DNA of 64,000 nucleotides from Floccifex porci (GTDB lineage Bacteria; Bacillota_I; Bacilli_A; Erysipelotrichales; Erysipelotrichaceae): NCBI RefSeq assembly GCF_009696175.1, contig NZ_VUMM01000003.1, positions 1 to 64,000 of the forward strand, read 5' to 3'. Shown piece by piece: positions 8,778 to 16,897 of this stretch (position 1 is its first letter; each line of letters starts with the position of its first letter). The notes under the pieces were generated by a model. It saw only the letters and a program-made list of their open reading frames with translations, ran no database searches and was not told where the DNA came from. The position numbers and the translations under genes were made by a program.

Positions 8778-9257
8778 TTATCCCTTCCTGATTTCATCGA
8801 TTATATCTTCTCTAGGTTCACTTGGAACCATCTGCGATATAATTTTAACTCCATATTCACTTAATTTGATAAAAGCTTCTTTTTCTTCTTTTGAAACAAA
8901 TAATGTTTTACGAATTCTGGTAGAATCTGGTTTAGAAGCCATATTTCCTACTGTAATTTCTTTAAAATGATATCCTTTTTCATACAGTTTTAATAACGGA
9001 ATGGAACTTTGACATAAAATCATTACGCGAATTCCTTCATCAATTTTACGATTGAATTTATCCGCTGCTGAATCCGTTGAAAAAATAGATAATTTACATT
9101 TATCTGGACATCCAAATTTTAAAGCTGTTTTTCGTTGTGCATCGTGAATGATTTCATCATCCACAATAACGATTCTTTGAAGATTATGATGAGGGATCCA
9201 GAATCCACACACTTGTCCATGGATCAGTCGATCATCAATTCGAATATCACAAATCAT
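8778..9257 (-). CDS. PTS mannose-family EIIB component
   Basis: 159 residues, the normal size for a free-standing EIIB of the mannose/fructose/sorbose family. The phosphorylation site His13 is in the signature RIDDRLIHGQV at the N-terminus. The C-terminal part contains PSEPREDIIDEIR. It transfers phosphate from the IIA protein to the sugar during transport by the IIC/IID membrane pair. It sits between IID and the SIS gene with short spacers, in the order IIC-IID-IIB-SIS-IIA. Confidence 0.93.
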   Translation of the reverse strand: MICDIRIDDRLIHGQVCGFWIPHHNLQRIVIVDDEIIHDAQRKTALKFGCPDKCKLSIFSTDSAADKFNRKIDEGIRVMILCQSSIPLLKLYEKGYHFKEITVGNMASKPDSTRIRKTLFVSKEEKEAFIKLSEYGVKIISQMVPSEPREDIIDEIRKG

Positions 9258-9266
9258 AAGTCTCTC

Positions 9267-10076
9267 CTATGCGATAATACCAAATACACCTAATACAAAG
9301 GCAATCACGATTACACCAATTGTGATTTTTAATGTGCTGACTTTATTCTTTAATAATTTCAGGATAATCAGTACAGCGGATAAAGACAACAATTGTGGAC
9401 ACAACTGATCCAAGTATTCCTGTAATACGATCGTATTTCCTGCAATATCAAATTGTAAAGGAGAACTGATTCCGATCCAGGATGCCGTTAAACATCCAAC
9501 CGAAGCAATCCCGACAATTCCAGCACAATAGGTAAACAAGTCCATTTTTCCAGAAGACTGCAGGTTTTCTAAGAAACCAGCTCCCTGGTTATATCCAATT
9601 TTTAATCCATAGTAACGAGTTAAGAAGTTTGGAATGTTAAAGATCAGCAACAGTACCAAAGGTCCCATGATATTTCCCTGTAAGGCAAAGCTGGCTCCTA
9701 AGGAACAGGCAAGAACTCTAAAGATTCCCCAGAAGAATGTATCTCCAATTCCACTTAATGGTCCCATTAAAGAAACTTTTAAAGCATTGATCGTTGTTTT
9801 ATCCATTGAAGGATCTTCTTTAGCCTGTTCTTCCATGGCAACCGTCAGTCCCATAACAAATGGAGATGGAGCTACTGTCATATTGAAGGCTTCCAGATGA
9901 CGATGCATTGCTTCTTTTAATCCTTCTGGATCATTGGCATAAATTCGTTTTAAACTTGGTAAAACGGCATACAGGAATCCCAATCCTTCCATTCTTTCAT
10001 AGTTGAAAGAACCTAATAAAGTAAAGGAACGCCAGAAGATGGATTTAAATTCTTTTTTTGATAGTTCTCTTGCCAT
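9267..10076 (-). CDS. PTS mannose-family EIID component
   Basis: About 269 residues. I place the start at MARELSKKEFKS (10076), two bases after the IIC stop, because GGAGG lies in the last codons of IIC. The sequence has the EIID hallmarks SFNYERMEGLGFLYAVLPSL and GPLSGIGDTFFWG, with a membrane-spanning C-terminal half. With IIC it forms the membrane channel. The tight spacing implies translational coupling with IIC. Confidence 0.93.
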   Translation of the reverse strand: MARELSKKEFKSIFWRSFTLLGSFNYERMEGLGFLYAVLPSLKRIYANDPEGLKEAMHRHLEAFNMTVAPSPFVMGLTVAMEEQAKEDPSMDKTTINALKVSLMGPLSGIGDTFFWGIFRVLACSLGASFALQGNIMGPLVLLLIFNIPNFLTRYYGLKIGYNQGAGFLENLQSSGKMDLFTYCAGIVGIASVGCLTASWIGISSPLQFDIAGNTIVLQEYLDQLCPQLLSLSAVLIILKLLKNKVSTLKITIGVIVIAFVLGVFGIIA

Positions 10077-10077
10077 A

Positions 10078-10860
10078 TTAGTCGTCCTCCCATTCATCTT
10101 CTACTTTTTCGACAACAGGTGCACTTTTTAACTGATTGACTTTAATTTCATAAATAATTAAAGCAATCGCAACACTGATGGCACATACACCAACCATATC
10201 CACACCTAAATAAGCTGCCAGTGCAAATCCAATGATGAAATATGGAATCAATTTTACATCCCATAAAATATTCAGCAACAAAGCAAATCCCATTGCAGGA
10301 AGAGCAACCGCTACTGCACTCAATCCATTTTGTGCCCATTCAGGAATACCAGCAACAATGGCATCGATTACACCCGATCCAACATATAAAACAATAAACG
10401 TGAAAGAGAAATAAATCAGGAATGTGAAGAATCCACATAAGAAATGAATCCCAATTAGTTTCTTTTCATTCCCCTGATCAATGGCTGCATCCGCACTGTG
10501 CATCAATGCAGAAAAAGCTGTCATTTTCATTATGTTTAACATCTGCATGATAACCGCAACCGGTAAGGCAAAGGCAACCGCAACTTCTAAGTCACTTCCT
10601 GTCATTAAAGCGACTGCAGCTCCAATGGTTCCACCAGAACCAATGTCCAGATTCGCTGTAGGTCCAATATTGGTTGCACCCATCCACATCAGCTGTAATG
10701 ATCCACCAATAAATAAACCTTTTGCGACATCACCCATGATCAATCCAACCAGGAAACCAGTAATAACGGGTTCTCTTAATTTACATTCACCCAGCCAGTC
10801 TCCTTCCAACTGTGTCAAAGCACAAACACAGCCAATCAGTATCGCTTGAACCAAACTCAT
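10078..10860 (-). CDS. PTS mannose-family EIIC component
   Basis: About 260 residues starting at MSLVQAILIG (10860), preceded by AAAGGAGGGAAAAT; the frame further upstream reads through the operator and is not coding. Blocks ALTQLEGDWLGE, REPVITGFLVGLIMGD and GPTANLDIGSGGTIGAAVAL are typical of the sorbose/mannose IIC family. There are about seven membrane segments. It is the first structural gene of the operon and follows the promoter/operator region at 10885-10942. Confidence 0.93.
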   Translation of the reverse strand: MSLVQAILIGCVCALTQLEGDWLGECKLREPVITGFLVGLIMGDVAKGLFIGGSLQLMWMGATNIGPTANLDIGSGGTIGAAVALMTGSDLEVAVAFALPVAVIMQMLNIMKMTAFSALMHSADAAIDQGNEKKLIGIHFLCGFFTFLIYFSFTFIVLYVGSGVIDAIVAGIPEWAQNGLSAVAVALPAMGFALLLNILWDVKLIPYFIIGFALAAYLGVDMVGVCAISVAIALIIYEIKVNQLKSAPVVEKVEDEWEDD

Positions 10861-10884
10861 ATATTTTCCCTCCTTTGATTCAAT

Positions 10885-10903
10885 TGGTATATTATGTATA
10901 CCA
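10885..10903. promoter_or_regulatory. Candidate GntR/HutC-type operator of the PTS operon
   Basis: Inverted repeat TGGTATATTATGTATACCA lies between the promoter and the IIC start, about 10 bases beyond the -10. TGGTATA/TATACCA half-sites match the general form of UTRA/HutC-subfamily GntR operators. Repression by the adjacent GntR protein is the simplest reading. Confidence 0.65.
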
Positions 10904-10912
10904 CTTATAACC

Positions 10913-10942
10913 AATATAAAGGATAAAATAGACATAAATCAA
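10913..10942 (-). promoter_or_regulatory. Promoter of the PTS/SIS operon
   Basis: On the minus strand, -35 TTGATT (10942-10937) is followed after 18 bases by TATATT (10918-10913), or after 17 by TTATAT. The inverted repeat lies just downstream, where a bound repressor would block transcription. Confidence 0.6.
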
Positions 10943-10991
10943 GCATTTTTTCATTTTTTGATTGTTTAAACTATAGCACTTTTAAATCTAT

Positions 10992-11015
10992 AAAAAAAGT
11001 GTGGTATACCACACT
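10992..11015 (-). terminator. Terminator of the GntR gene; stem is also an operator-like palindrome
   Basis: The perfect palindrome AGTGTGGTATACCACACT (10998-11015) overlaps the GntR stop codon and is followed on the minus strand by a T run, so it is a good terminator. Its centre TGGTATACCA repeats the half-sites of the operator at 10885, so it could also bind the regulator. Confidence 0.75.
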
Positions 11016-11746
11016 CAATCCAGATCAATTTGTGTACGAAAACGGAACGTTGTATATTTCGGATGATGATAAGATATTGTATATTCTACCAGCTGATTCA
11101 TATTATCATATCCTAAATAATCAAATAAAAAATAACGATCGCTTTCTTTTGCTTCCATTACCTGTATATATTCTTTAGGCAATTTTTCAATACGAAGATA
11201 AGAAACCATTGTCTTAGGCCGATGATTTCGATCCTGCATATAATCGTATAAAGAACCATTCACAAAATCAAATCGCTCTGCATCTTCAAACAGATCACAT
11301 GGAATGTATGTCTTCTGTAAAGCATAGGGAGCATCATTAATTAAAGACATTCGTATAATTTCATATACCCATTCCACTTTAAATGCTTCTTTGATTTCTC
11401 CTTCTGGTTTTACTTTCTGCATCGACAACAGAATACGACTGCTTTTCATTCCTCTTTGACGAATCTGTTTACTTAAAGATAAAATCTCCTCCTGATTTCC
11501 CAGATCTACCGTTCCCTGTATTTGAGGAATGGCTTTTACATACGTGCCTGAACCTCGAATGGATTCCAGAATTCCTTTTTCTTCTAAATGTTTGATCGCA
11601 TTTCGAACCGTCATACGATTGATTCCATATTTTTCCGACATCACTCTTTCAGAATCCAGCTTGTCGCCAATCTTTAATTCCTGTGAAACAATTTTCTTTT
11701 CAATGCTGTTCATCAGCTGCTGATAGATTGCAACGGGTTTGCTCAT
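11015..11746 (-). CDS. GntR-family transcriptional regulator (HutC/UTRA subfamily)
   Basis: 243 residues. Residues about 5-72 form the winged helix-turn-helix, with YQQLMNSIEKKI, GDKLDSERVMSEKYGINRMTVRNA and EKGILESIRGSGTYV. Residues about 85-240 form a UTRA effector domain, ending YTISYHHPKYTTFRFRTQI. Such proteins repress sugar-uptake operons and are relieved by a sugar phosphate. The start overlaps the stop of the UTRA-only gene by ATGA, so the two are co-translated. The candidate operators lie directly downstream, in front of the PTS operon. FrlR-type control of Amadori-product use is a reasonable guess. Confidence 0.9.
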   Translation of the reverse strand: MSKPVAIYQQLMNSIEKKIVSQELKIGDKLDSERVMSEKYGINRMTVRNAIKHLEEKGILESIRGSGTYVKAIPQIQGTVDLGNQEEILSLSKQIRQRGMKSSRILLSMQKVKPEGEIKEAFKVEWVYEIIRMSLINDAPYALQKTYIPCDLFEDAERFDFVNGSLYDYMQDRNHRPKTMVSYLRIEKLPKEYIQVMEAKESDRYFLFDYLGYDNMNQLVEYTISYHHPKYTTFRFRTQIDLD

Positions 11747-12249
11747 AATCTTGACACACTCCTGAAACGATAAAATTCAGGCAAAGAAGAAATTTCAAAA
11801 TATTCTAATACATGCCCATTTGTCTTAATGGTAATCCCCTTTGTCAAAAGAACTTCTTCCCCTTTTTTTAAATTTAATGTTTCACATTCAAAATCATTGG
11901 CTCCCACCAGCAACACTTCTTCATCTGATTTTAATTTATGAATTCCTTTTTCAGAACTTAACAGTTTATATAAAGAAACATGATTAAAATCCATCTCTTC
12001 CATTCCTTTTACTTCTTCTAAAGGAATATATGTCTTTTCAATAGATACTGGAATCTCATCGACTACCCTTATTTTTTCCAGATAAAAAAGTTTTGTTGCC
12101 AAAGGAACATTCAACTGTTTTGAAATATAATAATTGGATTCTATAATTTTCTGATTCAGTACTTTATTTTCAAGTTTTTTCCCCTGCTCATTTAAAATTC
12201 CAGATATCGGTTTTAAACTATCTAAATCCCTTAATACATAATTTTCCAT
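11743..12249 (-). CDS. Stand-alone UTRA effector domain protein (no DNA-binding domain)
   Basis: 168 residues. Nearly the whole protein aligns in pattern with the UTRA domain: PLATKLFYLEKIRVVDEIPVSIEKTYIP, then SLYKLLSSEKG and LEYFEISSLPEFYRFR. The GntR winged helix is missing. It starts the regulator operon and overlaps the GntR gene. It is not obviously a truncated GntR gene: a TATAAT -10 sits six bases before its ATG, giving it its own (probably leaderless) start. It may heterodimerise with the GntR protein or titrate its ligand; that is inference. Sequence similarity to the neighbour's UTRA domain is low. Confidence 0.8.
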   Translation of the reverse strand: MENYVLRDLDSLKPISGILNEQGKKLENKVLNQKIIESNYYISKQLNVPLATKLFYLEKIRVVDEIPVSIEKTYIPLEEVKGMEEMDFNHVSLYKLLSSEKGIHKLKSDEEVLLVGANDFECETLNLKKGEEVLLTKGITIKTNGHVLEYFEISSLPEFYRFRSVSRL

Positions 12250-12255
12250 AAAAGT

Positions 12256-12261
12256 ATTATA
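12256..12261 (-). promoter_or_regulatory. -10 element of the UTRA-gntR pair, implying a leaderless mRNA
   Basis: TATAAT on the minus strand lies six bases before the ATG at 12249, and no Shine-Dalgarno fits between them. A weak -35 (CTTACA or TTACAT) lies 15-16 bases upstream. Confidence 0.6.
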
Positions 12262-12413
12262 TCACGAAGTGCAAAAATGTAAGCGTTTTATTCAAACTCT
12301 TTTAGATGTGTAGTCGTACTTCGTATAGGATCACAATAAAAATTTCTTATAAAGATATATTATTGACTTTCAAAACATTAAATATTTTCATTTTTTGAAA
12401 GTGAGGAATCAGC

Positions 12414-13598
12414 ATGAAAACAATTGAAAGAAGCGAATATCTCAATCGAATTAAAAATCTAAAAAACACTCCCGATATTAAAGTGATTACTGGTATCCGC
12501 AGATCAGGAAAGTCAATCCTGATGCAGGAATATGTCTCTTATCTGAAAGATCACTATGAGGATATCAATATTATTTTTATTGACTTTATGGATCTTTCTT
12601 TTGAAGCTCTGAAAGAGTATCACGCCCTTCATACATACGTTGAAGAACATTACAGACAGGGCAAAGAGAATTATCTTTTTATTGATGAAGTTCAAATGTG
12701 TCTAAATTTCGAACTGGCCGTAAACAGCCTTTATTCCAAAAGAAAATACGATATTTATATCACAGGATCCAATGCTTTTTTACTGAGTGCAGATTTGGCA
12801 ACTCTTTTTACAGGCAGGTACATTGAAATCCATATTTATCCATTCAGTTTCAAAGAATACTGTAAATATTATAGTGAAAATTCTGACATAGATATGCTTT
12901 TTGAAGAATATACAATCAAAGGTGGTTTTGCTGGATCTTATGCCTATAATACTGAAAAAGACAGGAAGGATTACATTAAGGAAGTGTATGAAACAATTGT
13001 CACAAGAGATCTTGCACAAAAATATTCACTGCCAGATACTCAGATGTTACAGCGTTTAAGCGAATTTTTGATGGATAATATCTCTAACCTGACTTCACCA
13101 AGCAAGATCAGTAATATGTTAACATCAACCAATCATGTCACCATCGGCAAGTATATTAAATACCTGTGCAACGCTTTTGTCTTCTATGATATCAAGCGTT
13201 ATGATATTCGTGGCAAGAAGTATCTGAAAAGTACTGAAAAATTTTACTTAAGCGATGTCGGTATGCGTTATGCCATACTTGGAACCAGAAATATGGATTT
13301 TGGTAGAGTTTACGAAAATATGGTCTGTCTTGAATTGTTACGCAGAGGATACGATGTTTATGTCGGAAAGCTGTACCAGAAGGAAATTGATTTTGTAGCG
13401 CAAAAAGGAAGCGAAAAAATCTATATACAGGTAAGCGACAATATCACTGAAGAGGAAACATTTAAAAGAGAATATACACCTCTTTTGCAGATTCGGGATG
13501 CCTATCCAAAAATCATCATTGCCAGAACGAATCATCCTGAATATTCCTATGAAGGTATACGGATTTTTGACATAAAGGACTGGCTTTTAAATCAATAA
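12414..13598 (+). CDS. AAA-type ATPase with C-terminal DUF4143 domain
   Basis: 394 residues. The N-terminal P-loop is KVITGIRRSGKSILMQ (about residues 23-38), and the Walker B-like motif is YLFIDEVQ. The sensor region YDIYITGSNAFLLS precedes GRYIEIHIYPFSFKEY. The C-terminal DUF4143 part (from about residue 200) ends in the PD-(D/E)XK-like block KEIDFVAQKGSEKIYIQV. Proteins of this type are widespread in bacterial accessory regions; their function is unknown. A GAGGA ribosome-binding site precedes the ATG, and an inverted repeat (CTTTCAAAA/TTTTGAAAG) lies just before it. A decayed homologue lies at 15178-16340. Confidence 0.88.
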   Translation: MKTIERSEYLNRIKNLKNTPDIKVITGIRRSGKSILMQEYVSYLKDHYEDINIIFIDFMDLSFEALKEYHALHTYVEEHYRQGKENYLFIDEVQMCLNFELAVNSLYSKRKYDIYITGSNAFLLSADLATLFTGRYIEIHIYPFSFKEYCKYYSENSDIDMLFEEYTIKGGFAGSYAYNTEKDRKDYIKEVYETIVTRDLAQKYSLPDTQMLQRLSEFLMDNISNLTSPSKISNMLTSTNHVTIGKYIKYLCNAFVFYDIKRYDIRGKKYLKSTEKFYLSDVGMRYAILGTRNMDFGRVYENMVCLELLRRGYDVYVGKLYQKEIDFVAQKGSEKIYIQVSDNITEEETFKREYTPLLQIRDAYPKIIIARTNHPEYSYEGIRIFDIKDWLLNQ

Positions 13599-13606
13599 GA
13601 ACGCAC

Positions 13607-13630
13607 AAACGAGGATATTATCCTCGTTTA
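13607..13630. terminator. Bidirectional terminator between convergent genes
   Basis: Stem AAACGAGGATA/TATCCTCGTTT with T-rich flanks on both sides separates the DUF4143 ATPase gene from the PHP phosphatase gene. Confidence 0.75.
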
Positions 13631-14448
13631 AATTGTTTTATATCTACTGCTTTAAAACCACAATCGGTTAAAACCATCATTTCTTTAAAACCAATCTTTT
13701 CAAGAGAAGCTAAAGTGCTATCATATCCAGCATCCAGATCTTTACGATTGTGACAATCACTATTTAATATTATTTTTCCATTCTTTGAAGCAATATATTC
13801 CAGTAAATGAACTTCTGGATACGCCTGACTTCGATAGCCTCTTGCCATAGCTCCCGTATTCACTTCAATGATTTTATCTTTTGAAAGAAGACAGTCTAAT
13901 GCATCACAAGCCATATTTATATATTTTCTATTTGAAAAAGAAAGAAAAGACTGGTCTTCATTGTATTTCATAATTAAATCAAAATGTCCAATTATATCCA
14001 CTTCATCCCAATCAGCCATTTGAATGATATCTTCATAATAATTTTTCGCATACAGTAAAAAATCATTTGAAAATTGACTCTGAACAATCTTTTTTGTGAT
14101 TTCTTTTGAACAATCCACTCCATTTTCATATCCTGTTCCATTTACACAATGTTTTGAACCAATAATATAATCAAATGAATCTGGATGTTTTACTCTATAC
14201 AGCATATCCTGTTCAATTCCTGTATAGATAGAAATCTGATCTTTATATTTATTTTTTAAGCCCTTTAATTCTTTCTGATATTTTATAATGGTTTCTTCAT
14301 CCATTCCCAATGTTTCATCTGGTGTATATCCATGAGAAGAAAAACCAAGAATGGTAAATTCTTTTTCAATAGCTGTTTGAATCATTTCTTCAAAAGAATC
14401 TTTTCCATCACAATATAAGCTATGTGTATGTAAATTCTGTTTAATCAT
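13618..14448 (-). CDS. PHP-domain phosphatase, histidinol-phosphatase (HisJ/HisK)-like
   Basis: 276 residues of the polymerase-and-histidinol-phosphatase (PHP) fold. The metal-binding motif HTHSLYCDGKD is at the N-terminus, with further ligands in GFSSHGYTPD, GIEQDML, IGHFDLI and, near the C-terminus, ILNSDCHNRKDL. HisK-type enzymes hydrolyse L-histidinol phosphate in histidine synthesis. No other his gene is in the window, so the physiological substrate is uncertain. Its start overlaps the tyrosine phosphatase gene, so the two are co-transcribed. Confidence 0.82.
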   Translation of the reverse strand: MIKQNLHTHSLYCDGKDSFEEMIQTAIEKEFTILGFSSHGYTPDETLGMDEETIIKYQKELKGLKNKYKDQISIYTGIEQDMLYRVKHPDSFDYIIGSKHCVNGTGYENGVDCSKEITKKIVQSQFSNDFLLYAKNYYEDIIQMADWDEVDIIGHFDLIMKYNEDQSFLSFSNRKYINMACDALDCLLSKDKIIEVNTGAMARGYRSQAYPEVHLLEYIASKNGKIILNSDCHNRKDLDAGYDSTLASLEKIGFKEMMVLTDCGFKAVDIKQFKRG

Positions 14449-14884
14449 GACTTAACCTCTCAAACCATTTAACACACCCTTCATAAATATCTCTATAGGC
14501 TTTTTCAAAATCATCTGTATACCATGGATCGGATACACTTCGATTTTCTAATAAAGGATAAATTTTATGTTTTGAATCATAAGGAAAACGACGATGCAGG
14601 TTGTTCATATTGTATGAATCCATTCCAATAATATAATCAAAACGATCATAATCTTCTCTGCAGATCTGACGAGCTTTTCGTTTTGTATAAGGAACTCGTT
14701 TCTGATCTAACATTCTTTTTGCCGGTGGATACATATCATTACCAATTTCTTCTGTACTAGTAGCAGCCGATTCAATATAAAACTGATCGGATACCCCTTT
14801 AATATCTACTAATTTTTTCATAATAAATTCTGCCATTGGACTTCTGCATATATTGCCATGACAGATGAATAGTATTTTTATCAT
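14441..14884 (-). CDS. Low-molecular-weight protein-tyrosine-phosphatase
   Basis: 147 residues from the ATG at 14884, which has an AGGAGG site 10 bases upstream; the longer frame adds a tail foreign to the family. The active-site loop is C8-H-G-N-I-C-R14-S-P (CX5R). The general acid is in SVSDPWYT. Such enzymes dephosphorylate phosphotyrosine in proteins, including bacterial tyrosine kinases. It is the first gene of a two-gene operon with the PHP phosphatase. Confidence 0.9.
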   Translation of the reverse strand: MIKILFICHGNICRSPMAEFIMKKLVDIKGVSDQFYIESAATSTEEIGNDMYPPAKRMLDQKRVPYTKRKARQICREDYDRFDYIIGMDSYNMNNLHRRFPYDSKHKIYPLLENRSVSDPWYTDDFEKAYRDIYEGCVKWFERLSHD

Positions 14885-15032
14885 GTGTTTCAACCTCCTA
14901 TTTTGCTTGATTTTTGTGTATCTAAGCAAGCTTTTGCATATTTTTTCCTTTGAGTATATAAAATTTAACTGATTTTCCCACAGTGAGTCTGTCATGAATG
15001 AAATTCCTTAAAAATACCTAAAACACCAGGCA

Positions 15033-15152
15033 TTAACGAACTTCAGTTTCTTTAATTCTTCTTTCAAATCTTACATGAGTATATGTGTTAAGAGTAACAC
15101 GGATATCCATATGTCCCATCAGATACTGTAATGACTTTATATAAGAAACCAG
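15033..15152 (-). pseudogene. C-terminal remnant of a tyrosine recombinase (phage/Tn916-type integrase)
   Basis: Minus-strand frame reading LQYLMGHMDIRVTLNTYTHV and ending RRIKETEVR before TAA at 15033. The LMGHxxIxxTLNxYTHV block is the final catalytic part (box II, with the nucleophilic Tyr) of Tn916-like integrases. The frame has no start and fades out near 15152, so only about 39 codons survive. It lies next to a decayed ATPase gene and suggests that a mobile element once occupied this spot. Confidence 0.7.
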
Positions 15153-15177
15153 CTTTCCCCTGTATTTCTAATCCACA

Positions 15178-16340
15178 TTAGTATTCCCTACTCAAAAGGA
15201 AATCCGCAACACGCATACTCTTAATGCCTTCGTAATTACCTCTGGCAAATTCGTCGGTCCTAAGAACGTATTTCGGATAGTTATCTTTAATTTCAAGTAA
15301 ACGGTCATACTCTCTTTGCTCGGTTTTCTCAGATCGTATTTCCTGGGTAACCTGCACATACAATTTTTCACCTTGACGCTGTGCGACAAAATCAGCCTCA
15401 CCATCTGCCATCTTACCTATATTAACCTCATAGCCTCGCCTGCAAAGCTCCAGATAGACAACATTTTCCAAGCTGGAAGCAACACTGTCCGGATTATATC
15501 CCAGAACACTATATCGAAGCGCAGGATCTGCCAGATAAAATTTTTCCTGTGTCTTCAGAATCTCTTTCCCCTGAAGATCATATCTGGAGCAACGATGCAG
15601 CAGATATGCCTTTTCCAGTTTTTCCAAATAACTGTATACAGTCTCATTATCTATCTTTCTATGCTCTGATTTCAAATAGTCTGATATGGATTTTGCAGAA
15701 AAAGTATTTCCCACATTGGAAAATGTGTATTTTACCACTCTCTCCAACTAATCAACTTTACGAATCTGATTTCTCCTTACAATATCAGAAAAGATCGTCG
15801 AATTGTAAATATCGCGAACGATGGTATAAACCTCATCCTGTGAATAATCTCGAAGATGTGTTGCTGGAAACCCTCCAAGACGGATATAATCTGCAAGTTC
15901 TGCATGAACATCTTTTACTTCTGCATACTCTTTCCGGAAAGTCAGATACTCTTCAAAGGAAAGAGGGAAATACGAAAAGAAACATATCGTCCTGTAAGAT
16001 AAGTTGAGATTTCCTTAGACATCATAAAAGAGTTGGATCCAGTTACATACAGATCCACATCGTAATCACTGGACAACGAATTCACAACCTTCTTTCACCC
16101 TTCAATCTCCTGTACTTCATCAAGAAAGAAGTAGGTCTTTTTATTTTCGCTAAGCTTTAATTTCACAGCTTCAAACATCTGCTTTGCAGTCATATCCTCA
16201 TATTCCATGGAATCAAATCGCATGAATACAATTTGATCTGCAGAGATTCCTCTTTCATTCTGCAGTTTTTCCATAATCATATTTAATATTGTGGATTTTC
16301 CACAACGACGAACACCAGTGAGTACTTTTACAAGCTTCAT
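15178..16340 (-). pseudogene. Decayed AAA/DUF4143 ATPase gene
   Basis: Three pieces of one gene can be read. The first (from 16340) has VKVLTGVRRCGKSTIL (P-loop) and FLDEVQEIEG. The middle has DVDLYVTGSNSFMMS and GRYVSFRI. The last (15747-15178) has the DUF4143 C-terminus with GEADFVAQRQGEKLYVQV. The frame is broken by TGA after EIEG (near 16092), a frameshift near 15965 and TAG before LERVVKYTF (near 15750). The expected first 15 or so residues are missing; the gene abuts the 3' end of the macro-domain gene. It is a homologue of the intact gene at 12414 but clearly diverged. Confidence 0.85.
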
Positions 16341-16857
16341 ATTCTTCAAATGATTTTTCCTGAATATAGTTTTCATCAATATAGCTTTTAATAGACTGAT
16401 ACAATTTTTCCGATAATACATACGATTCTTTTTCAAATACCACCAGATAGACCCTCATTTCATATTTCAATAAAAAATCATGAATCTGTTCAATGGCAAT
16501 CTGTAACGCTCTTGGTTTTGGAAAACCATAATTTCCTGTTGATATCAAAGGAAAGGCAATGGATGAACAATGATACTGTTTTGCCAGATACAATGAATTT
16601 CTATAACAGGAAGCTAAACATTCTTCTTCCTTAAAAAGACCATTCTTCCATACTGGTCCTGCCGTATGAATCACATATCGAGCATTTAGATTATATCCTT
16701 CTGTAATACACGCATTGCCTGGTTCAATAGGGTCAATTTTCTTTCTGGCTTCCCATAAAGATGGGCTTGCTTTTTTATGAATGCCAGCATCTACACCCAA
16801 ACCAACTACAGGATCGGGATTGGCAGAATTGACTATGGCATCCACTTTCATATTCAC
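16255..16857 (-). CDS. Macro-domain ADP-ribose-binding protein, start codon probably lost
   Basis: The frame encodes a macro domain: DAIVNSANPDPVVGLGVDAGIHKKA, ARYVIHTAGPVWKNG and SSIAFPLISTGNYGFPK. Such proteins bind or hydrolyse ADP-ribose derivatives. The open frame extends upstream through RTLEIIRNDIVN, the normal family N-terminus, but the codon spaced correctly after the AAGGAGG at 16900-16892 is AGG (16887-16885), not ATG. Remaining starts are GTG at 16857 or ATG at 16851, neither with a Shine-Dalgarno, and both omit the first strand. The C-terminus beyond about 16340 is out-of-frame ATPase DNA. The gene may be non-functional or poorly expressed. Confidence 0.6.
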   Translation of the reverse strand: MNMKVDAIVNSANPDPVVGLGVDAGIHKKASPSLWEARKKIDPIEPGNACITEGYNLNARYVIHTAGPVWKNGLFKEEECLASCYRNSLYLAKQYHCSSIAFPLISTGNYGFPKPRALQIAIEQIHDFLLKYEMRVYLVVFEKESYVLSEKLYQSIKSYIDENYIQEKSFEEYEACKSTHWCSSLWKIHNIKYDYGKTAE

Positions 16858-16897
16858 AATATCGTTTCGTATAATTTCTAAAGTCCTAAGATCCTCC

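Noticed and set aside
15549-16007. 152-codon plus-strand open frame
   Set aside because: It is antisense to the decayed ATPase gene, whose three pieces clearly match DUF4143 proteins on the minus strand.
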